Positions 40,741-53,982 are shown, counted from the first letter of the stretch. The stretch is DNA of 64,000 nt from Syngnathus acus (GCF_901709675.1 NC_051107.1:3102001-3166000), one strand, 5' to 3'. A program made the numbers and translations. The notes: a model not told the origin generated them from the sequence alone.

Positions 40741-42939
40741 TTGCTTGCCTTGGACTATTCCTCACCGTTGTCATGGAAATCCTCTTCTCAAGTTAAATAT
40801 TTGAATCTCTCCTCTTTATACTTGGACCCTTTTTTTTTCCCCCATTTGTGTGCTAATTTCGCTGTTTCCTTTTACACAGAATCTTCAAAAGTCAAAAATT
40901 AAAGTTCAACAATTGTATGTTCATCCTGAAGATCATCTTGTAAGGTCGGGCCACGTGTTTTTTCCACAGCAACATCCTGCTTTTCAAAATATTAAGAAGT
41001 GTGTCTCAGTCCTTTTAGTGTTATCACCAGGAAAATCCACAACTGAGAAAAATTCAAGCGTGGACCACAAGTAAGTAATAATTCATGTCTCCATTCACTA
41101 TCTTCCTACACAGTTTTAAAGATCGTCTTGTAACACACTACAAAAGACAGCACCGCGTCCATCACATCTCCAAACTAAAGCCACGTCTGCTCAGATGTTT
41201 AATGCGGCGGTCTCTGGTGCCCCAACCCCCCTCCCTCCCGTCGTCTCCGCCTCAGGCCAGCTACGGTTTGAAGTCGCTCATCAAACGCTAATCATTGCGA
41301 ATTTCATTAGCTTTCTTCAGGGGGAACCGACTTTCGTTAATTCGCCCCCGACGCTACTACGGCCGCCGATCCTTGAAATCGCACACTTCCACTCATTTAG
41401 ACCGAAATAAGAAGAAGCAAGCAAATCTTTGATTCAGGTTTATTTTTGGGTTCTTACCGACACCTCGTGTTTCATTAGCTATCGCATATGTTGCAAAACA
41501 TAAAAACTGACAGCTCCGGAAATAGGTGGAGACATTTATTATAACATGAGCTGGCTGACCTTTCCAAATCAGTGACATTTTAAGAGCTACTAATATTTAA
41601 AAAAAAAAAAAAATTCCGAACATATTAACCATCTGTGGAACATGCAGGCGTAACCATTCTTGTATCTGTTAATTATCTTGTTTATCAGGCCAGTAAATGT
41701 TATCTTTCGAAGCTCATGTCATTTTCTCCATGGTGCTATTTATTGCACCTATTAATTGCTGGAAAAACAGTCACGTGTCAGTCAAATGAATGGGTGAAAG
41801 TTTGAAGCAGTAGTCGTGATTTGTGAGGTTCTGTTTATTTTTGTCAGTGTCGAAATAGGCTCGTCACACTTTGCGCCGTCCGCTCAGATAACGTTGCATC
41901 ATTGCGCCATCCGTGCGTCACTGAACGTCATGATTCGGGAAAAAAAATGCTCTTTATCATATTCCATCTTCAGCATCCTATAAACCTTGATCCACCCGTC
42001 ATTAAGTGCAACTCTATTGTGATCCAATAAAAAAAAGACGAACATTATTTACTGCCTGTAAATAATGTGATGACAAGTCTTTATTGCTTTTCATGACATA
42101 ACAATTCTCCTCTTAGTATGCTGCACGTGTAAACATGTTGTCCTGCACGTTTTTTATTTGAAAAAAATATATATTGCAAAATGAGGTGGACATTTTTTAA
42201 TTCAACACACTAATCTGAATTTTTTTTAGACGGGGGGAAAAAAGGAAGCAATCCATAGCAATAATTATAACATTAAAGATTGTTTTAATTGTAACTTGTG
42301 GAGTTCCTAAAATAAAATGCTCAGCCAACTCCTGTCGTCCACTTGAAAGATAAATGTGCGGCGGGTTAGAAAAATGTTGGCCTTGGTGAAGTCAAACGAG
42401 AGAATCGTGCCAGCGTTTATCAGATGTGAGTCACGCCGCTGTCATTCAATGGAGATCAAAAGCTGGACCGAACTTCCAAAACCTTCACTTGGCCTCGTGT
42501 TTTTTTTAAATTTTATTTATTTATTTTTTTTTAGTTCAACGTGGAGTTAGAAATACCAGTAAAAAGATGCAGAATGTTTTCTTCTGCCCACTCTACTTGA
42601 CATACAGTACTGTGGAAGAAAATGTATCCGATAACATATCAGAAGCAATTTGAAATCTGGTCATTAATCAACACCAAACTGTTTTTGTAAATCATACACA
42701 AATCATTGGAGTGAACTGCTTTCATTCCAAGCAGACATTTCACTAAGGTCATTCGCGCAATTACTGTGCTTGTTTGCATTCCAGCTCAATTTCACTGAAA
42801 CTCGTGCACAGCACCAACCCACACAGGTTGACCACAACATTGCAATCCTGATTCAGCTTGTTTTAGCAAATTTAGAAATTATATATAAATTCCAGCGTTA
42901 TAAATGATCTGTTTTAAGGTTTTTATTGTCTGTTTAATA

Positions 42940-43200
42940 TTGAATAATGGAGTCCCTCAAGGCTCTGTCCTCAGTACGTTATTAATTTTACAATTGGTGA
43001 CACAGAGTTTTAATTTATCACAAGTGTCTGGATTTTTTTTTTTGACATTGCGTTATACTGTAGCTGCCATCTGATCAATGTTTTGAAGTGTCTTTCTGAC
43101 CTGTTTCCATTAACCTCCTAAAATATCCAAACACGGTGTTGTTGTTGTTGACCTTTGGCAACACCCCCACCCCGCTTAAAAACCTCCTTGCTTTCCTTCT
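42940..43200 (+). mobile_element. LINE reverse-transcriptase relic
   Basis: GVPQGSVLSTLL is readable at 42,949-42,990; GVPQGSVLGPLLF is the motif B region of non-LTR reverse transcriptases of the CR1/Rex/L2 type. Downstream text loosely continues as a palm/connection region but is full of stops. It is a short, dead 5'-truncated fragment; the clade cannot be assigned. Confidence 0.5.
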
Positions 43201-43601
43201 AACAATGGCCTGTCCTGTCCCGTCCCTCCTCCAGGGGTGGAAAAGCCGTCACCGCCGAAAAGTTTCGAAGACAGATATCAGTGAGAACAATGGTCAAGGA
43301 TAAGGCAGGCATCCAAACGCAAGGGATTCCTTCGTCATTACTGTTAATAATTACAGCCGACAGTCGCAACTGTTGCCTACTTTATTGATGGCTGAACAGC
43401 GGGACATCGCAGTTGCGCTCCAAATGCTGGAGGAGGCGGAAAGGCCAGTGGAAAGTTGGAATTTGTAGCACTATCAGGTAGGTGGCAACACGGTAGGATT
43501 CAATGTGGCCTTTTCTAAAATTGGATAATTTCAGCACTTTTTTCAGAAATTCACAAATTATTTTGCAAATTCTTTTGTCTTCATAAAAAAAATTTTAAAA
43601 G

Positions 43602-43929
<328 letters not shown>

Positions 43930-44637
43930 AAAATTAATGGCACTTTATGAGATTTTATTTGTCATAGTTTCTGTTTGGTGATCCTAAAAAATGCCTATTT
44001 CAAAGATAGTACTGAATAAATCCTTTACAATTTTAAATAGTTATTAATAAAATAGTAATAAAATTATTTAAATATCAATTTAATTTTACAGTGACCGGGT
44101 TGCATGTTTGTGTTTTTATTCAAAGTACATGCTAGCTGCATTAGCTACTATTTTTATGGGTCAAGGCAAACTCATCTTGCAAGATTTCACAAACGTGTTG
44201 AGAAATACAACTTTCGAACATTATGACAACAATTTAAAACACATCTGATAAAATTCTGTTGAATAGACAAAAGCAAGTTCAAACCTGATCTAAAGATAAT
44301 TTCAGAATGACTTTCTATCTGACAACAAATGTAATTACCTCAAGTTGTGCTTTTGAAATTTCATTTTGGAGAGACTGAATTTGTCCAATTCTGGAATGAC
44401 CCACATCATCTTAAGGGGGTGTTCTATTGTAGGTCTGAGGGAAGTGGTTAATTAAAAGCAACACTGTCTGGCATTGCTCTCTATTTATCAAATCTGACAA
44501 GTGATCCAGACCTCAAGCGCTTTCACATCTGGACCTTTGTTTTTAGCGGCGTCAAAGGTGATCTCATGTTTAAATGTGCTTAAATGGATCTCGGCAGAAG
44601 CAGCAGCAGGTCCTCGGACGTACCGCAGGTTCTCGGG

Positions 44638-47600
44638 ATGCAAGCAACGGGCGACCAGTACCTGGTGGCGCGCTCCCTGTACTCGGAGGAGTCGTTTGCC
44701 GAGGAGCACAAGAAGGTCTACAGGCACCGCAAGACCGCGCTAGACCACGTCAAGCAGTACTTCACGTGAGACATCACACGCACTTGAGTACACTTTGAAA
44801 TGTTGGTAGATAACGTGTTCAAGTCTTATCTACTTTCCAGGTTCAAACTCGTGCTCGTGTAAAAAAAAGAAAAATCGTTATCGATCGGGCCAATTTTTGA
44901 AAAGCATTTCAATACGCTTAAGGTCATTCAGGTGTTGATTCATGGTGGTTCTAACCCTGAACATTTTCACCGATAGTTTAAAAATGTCTTCTGTATCTTA
45001 CTTGTATTGACTCATATTAGATTTGCCTTTTTTTAAAAATATTTTATTGTCATTGTAGGTGTGATACCAGACGTGCCAAAAATGCCGTTTTGTCTCTGCT
45101 TCCCATCATCGGCTGGATTAAGATCTACAGGATTAAAGAGTGGTTGCTGAGTGATATTGTGTCCGGAGTCAGTACTGGACTTGTTGCCGTACTACAAGGT
45201 TTGGATCGACCGTTGATTATTTTGTTTTGTAAGTGTCACTTCAATTAACTGCTTGAAGCAAGCACCCTGTGCCTCTTCAGAGAAATTAGTAAACGGAACT
45301 TTTATATATTTTTTTAGTCTCATTCCAGTTTGATGTGTTCGTTTAGGTTTGGCCTACTGTCTCCTGGCTTCCCTTCCACCCTGGTACGGGCTCTTTTCTG
45401 CTTTCTTCCCAGTTGTCATCTATTTTTTCCTCGGAACCTCCAGACACATCTCAGTGGGTAAGGCCGTTCTTTTTTTTACGGCCACGTCTCCCTTTGAGTC
45501 TCATGGTCTCCTTTTCTGAAGGTCCATTCCCGGTGTTGTGTCTGATGATGGGCTCGGTGGTCACCAGGCTGGTACCGGACGAAGGCCCATTAGTTAACAT
45601 TACGGGTTTTGAAGGTCTCACCATGAATGAGCAGCGAGTTCTGGTGGCCTCCTCTGTGACCTTCCTTGTGGGAATCATGCAGGTGAATCTGCTTTGCTAT
45701 TGAAATTATTTGGGGGGTTTCCCCCCTCCCCCCCCAAAAAAAATTCACATAAAATTCTCAAGAACCCATACGTGAAAAGACATCCTGAAATTCCTTTCAT
45801 ATAAAAATCAGGCTTCCCTCTTGGGTTCCAGTCGTACCTTAAAGTCCTTCTCACCCGCCCCTTGCCCAATCACGACTGGTGTGCCCCAGGGCTCCGTCTT
45901 TAGGCCCCTGCTCTTCCGTTATCACAGCAAACATCTCATTTGGCTTTGCCACCATCTTGTGGCATCTGTTGGCGTCTGTACTCTCCCTGCGACTTATTCG
46001 ATCTATTTTTGAAGACACAAATGATGAGGTCTTTCCACATTTCTATGTGTGTCTGGTAGTTGGCGATGGGCGTCCTGCAAGTGGGTTTCGTCGTGATGTA
46101 CCTGTCCGACACTCTGGTGTCCGGCTTCACCACGGCAGCCGCCATTCACATCCTGGTGTCCCAGCTGAAGTTTGTGCTGGGCCTGCAAGTCCCTGGAATG
46201 AGTGGCCCGCTCTCCATTATTTACGTAAGCTAGTAAAAAGCTTCGGTTTTATCTTAGTGTGTGATTCTTATGTTGTTTTTTTTCTTGACAGACTTTGGAG
46301 GTCATCTTCTCCAAGATCGGGTCCACCAACGTTTGCGACGTGGTTATCTCCTTGGTGATCATGGTGGTGGTGTTCATCGTGAAGGAGCTGAATGACCGAT
46401 TCAAAGCCAAGTTGCCTGTTCCCATCCCCATCGAGGTTATCATGGTGAGGGGCTCGATCATTACACGCTAATCTGTATTGTGATTGATTTCTGGTTTCTT
46501 TCCAGCTCTAAAGCAGTTCATGACTTTTACAAAAACGAATGTGTTCCCCAGACTGTCATCGCTTGTGGTGTTTCTTACGCGTTCGACTTCAGGACCAAGT
46601 ATAAAATTGACGTCGTGGGTCATATTCCAAAAGGGTACAGTACTGACCTCAGCCACCGACAACATCAATCGGAAGAATCCATCCCGATTGTTGATGTTCC
46701 TTCTCAGGTACGAGCCTCCGATGGCCCCAAACCTGCACATCTTCCAAGAGACGGCCGTGGAAGCCTTCCCGATGGCCATCGTAGGTTTTGCTGTGGCCTT
46801 CTCTGTGGCTAAAGTCTATTCAGTGAAGCACGACTACACCATCGATGGAAACCAGGTGCACAAAACAGAAAAAAAAATGACTTATTTATTTTATTTATTT
46901 TTTTAAATAACCACATAGAGTTAAAAAAAGCAATTTTAATATTTCTCTCCAGGAGCTGATTGCTTTTGGGGTCAGCAACATTTTCGGCGCGTCCTTCAAA
47001 TCTTTTGCAGCTAGTACAGCTCTGTCTCGAAGTGCAGTGCAAGAAAGTACTGGTGGAAAAACACAGGTAACCTATTTTTTTTTTTTTCACACAGTTCATT
47101 TCAATACATTCAATATGATTCTCATATCTTCAGATCGCCGGTTTGCTCTCAGCCATCATCGTGATGATCGTCACCTTAGCCATCGGATTTCTCCTGGACC
47201 CCCTGCCAAAGGTTGGCTCCGCCCCCATCCCCTTTTGCTTTTTTGTTTACACTTCCCTTAACCCGTGTTCCCGACAGTCCGTGCTGGGCGCGGTGGTCAT
47301 CGTCAACCTGAAAGGAATGCTGATGCAGTTTCGAGAGGTCCCGTATTTGTGGAGGCGGGACAAGTCGGACTGTGTAAGTGGATTGATATTGATGTTGAAT
47401 AAATTTGTATTTCATTTGGTGTTTTTTTTGTTTTAATATACAGATTGTATGGCTGGGCACGTGTATTGCAGCCATTTTACTTGGATTGGATCTTGGTCTG
47501 GCCGCAGGTCTCGGTGTGGAACTACTTAGTGTCGTCCTCAGAGCTCAGTTGTGAGTCTCTAATCAAATCTTCTGCTTGTATCAGTTGGTGGGAGAGTAGC

Positions 47601-49440
47601 GACATTATATTCCTTCTTGTCACTTGTTGCTAGGCAGATTTCATATTCACCACTATGAGCTAGATTAGGCTAACTAGATTTTGGGTTTTTTTTGCAATTT
47701 AATATGTTATGACTGCAATAAAAATAAACTTCTCTGGCCACTTTTTTTTTTTTTTTTTTACAGAAATTGCTTTTTGAATTTTATTTCTTCTACTGTCACT
47801 CAGCCCCCGCTGCAGCGTGCTAGCCAACATTTACGGCACCGATCTCTACAAGGACCGAAAGGACTATGTTGATGTAAGCTGGCGATGGCACAAGTGGACT
47901 AACTATTTTAAAAACTATCTGATTCAAATCCAAATGTATTCCTTCTCCAGATATACGAGCCAGAAGGAGTGAAAATCTTCCGTATCCCGTCGCCGATCTT
48001 CTTCGCCAATATCGAGTTTTTCAGAAGCAAACTGGTGGAAGCTGTGCGTCTGTCGTTTTGTTTGTTTGTTTATCTTTTTATTGTCATTTGTATCTTATAA
48101 TTTTTTTCAAATGTGCAACACAGGTTGGATTCAATCCACTGAGAGTCCTCAGGAAGCGAAATAAAGCGCTGCGCTTGATCCGGAAACTTCTTAAGAAAGG
48201 TTATCTCCAGTGGACATCGGTAAGTGATATATAAAAAAAAAAAAAATGTACATGTTGAGTGTAACAATACAGTAGTTTTCCACAATACACATGCAGTCGA
48301 AAGTCATAAACACTACAACACATCATAACTGTTTACGGCGACAAAGATTAGATAATAGTTTGAGATTCGCCAGACTCAGCACTCGTGTACAATCCTCGTT
48401 GTGTCATGTTCTTGTGTACTTTAAAATATAAACAGCAGCGGCAGAAAACAAAGCAACATTTTCCCCGTCCAAAGCCAGAACATGTGAGAAAGTGGCTTGA
48501 GGTAATATTTCCTATTCCAGAACGGCTTCCTGAACACCTCATGCGGCCCCATCAACGAGTCGGTTGAGTTTGAAAGCAACACGGAGGAACTGGACCTGCC
48601 TGCCAACTTTAAGGACCTGCCCGCCCGCGTGGACTGGAACGCCGAGCTTCCCGCTAACATTGTTGTCCCCCGCGTGGACCTGCACAGTCTGGTGCTGGAC
48701 TTTGCGGCCGTCTCCTTCCTGGACATCTCCGCTCTTAAGGGTCTCAAAGCGGTCAGTTCATTTTCCAGCATGGCTTTTGAATGTCTCCTCATCGACGTGC
48801 GATCCTCTCATTTGTTGCAGGCTCTCAAAGAATTTATCCGCGTTGAAGTGGACGTCTACATTGTCGCTTGTGATCGTAAATATCAATTTCTGCGTTTTGA
48901 TTTTCTAAAATACACAGCAGAATAATTCCCAAAAATGCTAAATTGGAGGCAATTATTCCATCGATTTTTTTTGTTTTTGTTTTTTTTAGCGTACATCATG
49001 GACAAATTGCACCAGTGCAGCTTCTTTGATGACGAAGTGCAGCCGTCCATATTCTTCCTGACGCTGCACGACGCCGTGCTGCACATTCTGAACAAACATC
49101 CCGAGTGCTCCCGAAACAAATCCCGCTACGACAAGGTAGTGGGAAGCCCCCCGGTTACTTTCAATAAGAACTTTATTGCATTTCTCAATCATTGTGTATG
49201 TTGCATTGATCATTTCATTTGCAGATTCCAACAATGGTGACGGTCCACCATCCTGCGGGGCGTCTCAGGAACAGAGATAAGAATGTAAGCATTACAAATA
49301 CTCTTGTTAAAATCATTCTTGACGTTCAGAATAGAAAATGAATGAGTGAAAATCTCAATTCAGAGATTTTTGTTGGATGGTGACAAAGATGACACTCGTT
49401 ATTTTATCCACAGGCAGCAGATCCAGAAACCAAGTTCTAA
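44638..49440 (+). CDS. slc26a3: SLC26A3-type anion exchanger, tandem copy 1
   Basis: Plasma-membrane SLC26 transporter of the DRA (Cl-/HCO3-) type. Exons: 44638-44765, 45059-45198, 45347-45457, 45522-45682, 46060-46224, 46292-46444, 46552-46634, 46708-46855, 46953-47066, 47134-47211, 47278-47373, 47444-47550, 47804-47873, 47951-48043, 48124-48219, 48521-48751, 48821-48875, 48990-49135, 49225-49284, 49414-49440; 753 aa, human 764. The N-terminus reads [29 protein letters not shown] and the [18 protein letters not shown] helix are SLC26 hallmarks. A cytoplasmic STAS domain (from about 505) holds the usual long insert. The tail ETKF is a PDZ-binding end also found in human SLC26A3. I chose ATG 44638 because it aligns with human Met1 and has G at -3; ATG 44584 is in frame and would add 18 residues. 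Confidence 0.93.
45683..46059. other. slc26a3 copy 1 intron 4 with LINE fragment
   Basis: The 377-bp intron contains a plus-strand [15 protein letters not shown] (about 45,870-45,915), the reverse-transcriptase motif B of a non-LTR retrotransposon, preceded by LINE-like text from about 45,820. The fragment is too short to classify. A separate C-run lies near 45,720-45,735. Confidence 0.6.
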
Positions 49441-49710
49441 CTTCTGCATGATTCCCTTTTTTATTTTATTTTATTATTAAATCTCCAACACCGAAGGGAA
49501 AGTTAGTTTTAATTTCCAGATCAGCTATTTAGAGCACAGCGCACTTATACCGCATGTAATGCTTTTGCCTTGACTTGACAATTTGTATGTAAGCCTTTGA
49601 AATGTACGCAAAGCGATAATTTGGTGTGTTTGTACTTTGCATAGCAATTTGCGGATGTGTTGAAATTGATTTTTATATACTTTATAGTTGTATATTTTCA
49701 GGATGATGAG

Positions 49711-49716
49711 AATAAA
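49711..49716 (+). terminator. slc26a3: Poly(A) signal of slc26a3 copy 1
   Basis: AATAAA 271 bp after the TAA; another AATAAA lies at 49759. Either leaves only about 250-300 bp before the next gene's start codon. Confidence 0.55.
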
Positions 49717-49764
49717 TTAAGTTTTTGGAACATCTTGTTTTGAAACATTTTATACTTGAATAAA

Positions 49765-50026
49765 TGTGTGACAAAAAATGTTTTTAAAAGATGAATTTCA
49801 TGTGTACTGTGTTCTGATTCATTTAAATAAATTTTTGAAGTGTACAGTAATTGGGTGAGTATCAAAACGTGAATGGGCCGAGCCTCATCAGATAGCAAAT
49901 GATCAATGTATCATAAAAGTATCTTCTTTTGTCAATGATTATAAGTGGCGCATCAGAAAAGGTGATGTGGAGATTCTAGATTAGATACACGGACGGGCAA
50001 AGGTGCAACACTTTCATCGAGGAGAC
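49765..50026 (+). promoter_or_regulatory. Short intergenic / putative promoter of slc26a3 copy 2
   Basis: Only about 260 bp separate the last poly(A) signal of copy 1 from the ATG of copy 2. A TATA-like cataaaag at 49,912-49,919 is the sole core-promoter hint. The region must hold the copy 2 promoter and leader unless that gene has a distant upstream exon or is read through from copy 1. Confidence 0.3.
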
Positions 50027-53000
50027 ATGAAGTTGACTTCGAGGAAACCCTACGCGGTCACCAGGCCGACGTATTCCGAGGACAGCTTTGCGGAAGACCA
50101 CCCAAAAATCCCACGCTTGCACAAAACCCCATCGAGCCACGTTAAAGACTACCTGACGTAAGTCGCCGTCGCTTCTTCCTCTTCTTTGACTTCTTGACTT
50201 GTTTTGTTTATCCCGCACCAGATGCGACGCGAAGAGAGCCAAAAATGTCGCCTTCTCCCTTCTCCCCATTGTCGGCTGGATGAAAGCGTACCGAATCCGA
50301 GAGTGGCTGCCGGGGGATCTTCTGTCCGGGGTCAGCACGGGCATGGTGGCAGTCATGCAAGGTGAAAAGCGGAAAAATCCATCTGCATCGCTTTGTTGTG
50401 TTCCACTAAGAGGATCTTGTGGTCTCCTTCAGGACTGGCCTTTTCTTTGCTGGCCTCGCTTCCTCCCAGTTATGGCCTCTACACCGCTTTCTTCCCCATG
50501 CTCACCTACTTCTTCCTCGGAACGTCCAGGCACATATCTGTCGGTAAATCCTTCTTCATATCTCTTCAAACATTTCGGAAAATATTCATTCTGCTTCATT
50601 TAACAAGGTGGTTAAATATGAAGAAAATGTTTGACAGTATCAGCGTGATTAGACTTTTAAAGATGGTCCTTGACTTCCCACAGGCTCGTTCCCGGTGCTC
50701 AGTTTGATGGTGGGCGCCGTGGTGACCCGCCTGGTCCCGGAAGACGGACCACCCGCCAACATCACAGACTTTGAAGGGTTGACGCCGGACCACCAGAGGG
50801 TGCTGGTTGCCTCCTCTGTGACTTTTCTCATGGGGCTCTTCCAGGTAATGTTATGAACAATTACCTGTGATTATTTTGCTCACCACGAGAGGGAGCCTAC
50901 ACCAATTCTTTATTTTCCACGCAGCTGGCCATGGGGGTTCTCCAGGCCGGCTTTGTGGTGGTGTACCTGTCAGACACGTTGGTGTCCGGGTTCACCACAG
51001 CGGCTGCCGTCCACATCGTGGTGTCTCAGCTCAAGTTCGTGTTGGGCCTGACCGTGCCAGGCATCAACGGGCCGCTCTCCATCATTTATGTGCGTACAAT
51101 TCATCATGGATCCCAAAGTTGGTGGTGTAGTCAATTTTGAGCTGTGGACTATTGCGTGCAGACCCTGGAGAAGATCTTTGTCCAGATCACGTCCAGCAAT
51201 GTGTGCGACCTGATGATGTCAGTGGTCATCATGCTAGTGGTGTTCGTCGTCAAGGAGCTGAATGAACGTTACAAAGCCAAGCTGCCTGTGCCTATTCCCA
51301 TTGAAGTCATTATGGTAAATACTTTTATTACCAAAATAATAATAAAATGTAAAGACTTTTTTAAGCAATACTATGACTTGAATCTGATTTCCTCAAAAAT
51401 AAAATGCTTAAAGCATCCCCAAAAGATTGCCGCTTGATTATTTAATTTTTTTTTCTCTCTGCCCAGACCATTATAGCGTGCGGAGTGTCGTACGGCTTCA
51501 CCTTCGAGACCAGATATGGAGTCGACGTTGTGGGCAAAATGCTAAGTGGGTGAGTAGCGCCAAGATCAGTCTACATTTCTATGACAAGCCACCAAGAGAT
51601 GGATGGCACTTCTTTAACGTTCCCTTTGGCTCATCTTCAGGTACGAGTCTCCGATTGCCCCCAGCGTGGAAGTCTTCCAGGAGAGCGTCGTGGAGGCTTT
51701 TCCCATCGCCATCGTGGGCTTTGCGGTGGCCTTTTCCGTGGCCAAAGTTTACGCCATCAAACATGATTACGCCATTGACGGCAACCAGGTCAGTCGCTGA
51801 TATTTAAAACTAATAATAATTAAATGTGACTCTTGTGAAAATGAAATTGTGCAATTAGGAGCTGATTGCGTTCGGCGTGAGCAACATGTTCGGCGCCAGC
51901 TTCCGCTCGTTTGCCGCCAGCACGGCTCTCTCCAGGACGGCCGTGCAGGAGAGCTCGGGAGGCCGAACGCAGGTTGCCGCTCCCTTTCCCGCCCGCTGCT
52001 ACCCTCTGATGACAATAACTTTTTTTTATGTCCACAAATTCAGATCGCAGGGCTCATATCAGCCATGATTGCCATGATCGTGACCGTGGCGCTTGGCTTT
52101 CTGCTGGAGCCGCTTCCCAAGGTAACACGTGGCATTGCCTTTATTATATCTTTGAATTAATATTTATTTCTTATGCAGTCGGTCCTTGGGGCGTTGGTGC
52201 TGGTGAACCTAAAGGGCATGTTGATGCAATTCCGAGACATCCCCTACCTGTGGCGGAGAGATAAACATGAATGTGTGAGTACAGCGATGACGAAATTTTT
52301 TTTTCCCCCCGCCATGTTGCCCGCAAGCGAGCCTCAAATGTGACGCGTGTGCGTACAGGTGGTGTGGGTGGGCACGTGTACCAGCTCCATCCTGCTGGGA
52401 CTGGATCTCGGACTGGCGGTCGGCTTGGGGGTGGAGCTCCTCACGGTGGTCTTCAGGACTCAATTGTAAGATATCAGAACGGAAACAACAACTGGAGATC
52501 TCAATCTTGCTTCATATGTCTCTTCAGTCCACGCTGCGCCATCTTGGCAAACATCCCCGGAACCGACATCTACAGGGATCGTAAAGACTACCTACATGTA
52601 AGTAGTCACGTGATAATTTTTTTTTTTTTTTGACAATCATTGTTTTGTTTGTTCTTGTGAAGATACTTGAACCCAAAGGAGTGAAAATCTTCCGAATCCC
52701 CGCTCCCATCTTCTTTGCCAATATTGACTTTTTGCGGGACAAGCTTATAGAGGCCGTACGTATTCTTCTGACATACTTTTGACATGACCAGTCAACTTTC
52801 TGCTTTCATCCAATCAACACTTTGTTGTTCTAGGTTGGCTTTAACCCTCTGAGGGTTCTGCGGAAGAGGACCAAGGCTTTGAAAAAAATGAGGAAGCAGG
52901 AAGAGCTGATGAAGGAGGTCATACCTCAAGCGTAACGCGTCGTATTCAAAACGAGCTGGTTCCTGAAAACGTTTCCTGTTCCATGTGACCCAGAAAGCCG

Positions 53001-53951
53001 GGAAGGATTTGGAATTTTGCAAGCCGCCGTGCGCCCCACAGCTTCATCCGTTGGATCTCCACAGCCTCATCCTGGACTTCTCTGCAGTCTCCTTCCTGGA
53101 TATCTCTGCTCTCAAGGGGCTCAAAACAGTATGATGCTGATTTTAACATGGCAAGATCCAAAAATGTCTATTTTTGAATGCGTGTTTCCCCTCTGCTTCC
53201 CAAAAGGCTCTCAAAGAGTTCATACGAGTTGACGTGGCTGTTTACATAGCGTCATGTGATGGTGAGATTCATCTGTCACTCACTTTTTTGTACTTGTGCC
53301 ATTCTTTCACACCATTCATGTTGGAGTGGTTCTCACTCGAACTTATTTTTGCAAGAACCACACGGGAGCCCTTTTAAACACCTGCAGGTGGAGAGTCATC
53401 GAACGAGGTCTGACTCAGGCCTCTTGCAGGAGCATTTTTATTGAGAGAAACAGGGTGGGGGTGAGAGTGGACAGGATGGGGTTGAAGCCCCTGGCCTGCT
53501 GATCAAAGCATAGCAGGGGGGCTTTTACGACGTTGTGTAAACAAAACAACTTTGATTGCTTCCTCTGCAGCTGGTCAATCAGTTCAAAAGATCTTAGCAC
53601 TTTGTTCTACTACTTTTGTTAAGACAGGACAAGCTAGGTTATTTATTACAGGTTACATTCCAACATAATCATACGATCAAGATAACCTGTAAACCCTAAC
53701 AATTCATGTGTTGACAGTGTGCATACTGGAGAAACTCCAGAGCTGCATGTTCTTTGACGATGACATTCAGACGTCTATGTTCTTCCCGAGCATCCATGAC
53801 GCCATGATGCACGTGCAGGACAAACACAAGTTGGACACTGTAGAAAACTGCTTGGTAAGATAAATCAAAGTGAATGTAACTGTTGTCATGCTGTGTTTTG
53901 GTTTTGACTGTTTGTCTTTTCTTGTTTCAGCCACTAGAAACCAAAATGTAG
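50027..53951 (+). CDS. slc26a3: SLC26A3-type anion exchanger, tandem copy 2
   Basis: Paralogue of the preceding gene in the same orientation. Exons: 50027-50157, 50222-50361, 50433-50543, 50684-50844, 50925-51089, 51162-51314, 51467-51549, 51641-51788, 51859-51972, 52044-52121, 52179-52274, 52359-52465, 52528-52597, 52663-52755, 52834-52917, 52994-53128, 53207-53261, 53718-53854, 53931-53951; 693 aa. Exons 2-14 equal copy 1 exactly in length and phase. The transmembrane core, GTSRHISVG and [18 protein letters not shown] are intact. Differences lie at the end: exon 15 is 84 nt (96 in copy 1), exon 16 is 135 nt (231), so the STAS insert falls from about 66 to 30 residues, and the penultimate 60-nt exon is absent. 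The tail ETKM still fits a PDZ ligand. The exon 15 donor (GAG|gtcata) is weak; failure to splice meets a stop six codons on. No frame-breaking lesion seen. Confidence 0.92.
53262..53717. other. slc26a3 copy 2 intron 17, possibly with inserted repeat
   Basis: This 456-bp intron is far longer than the 114-bp intron at the same place in copy 1. Text around 53,380-53,600 (G-rich gtgggggtgagagtggacag, then an AT-rich stretch) looks like an inserted LTR-type fragment, but I find no terminal repeats or duplications to prove it. Confidence 0.3.
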
Positions 53952-53982
53952 AAGTCCTCAACATTCATGCTCATCCTTTTTA

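Noticed and set aside
52918-52935. In-frame stop making slc26a3 copy 2 a pseudogene
   Set aside because: The stop lies in a 76-bp intron with a usable (if weak) donor and a good acceptor that keeps the frame; all other exons are intact.
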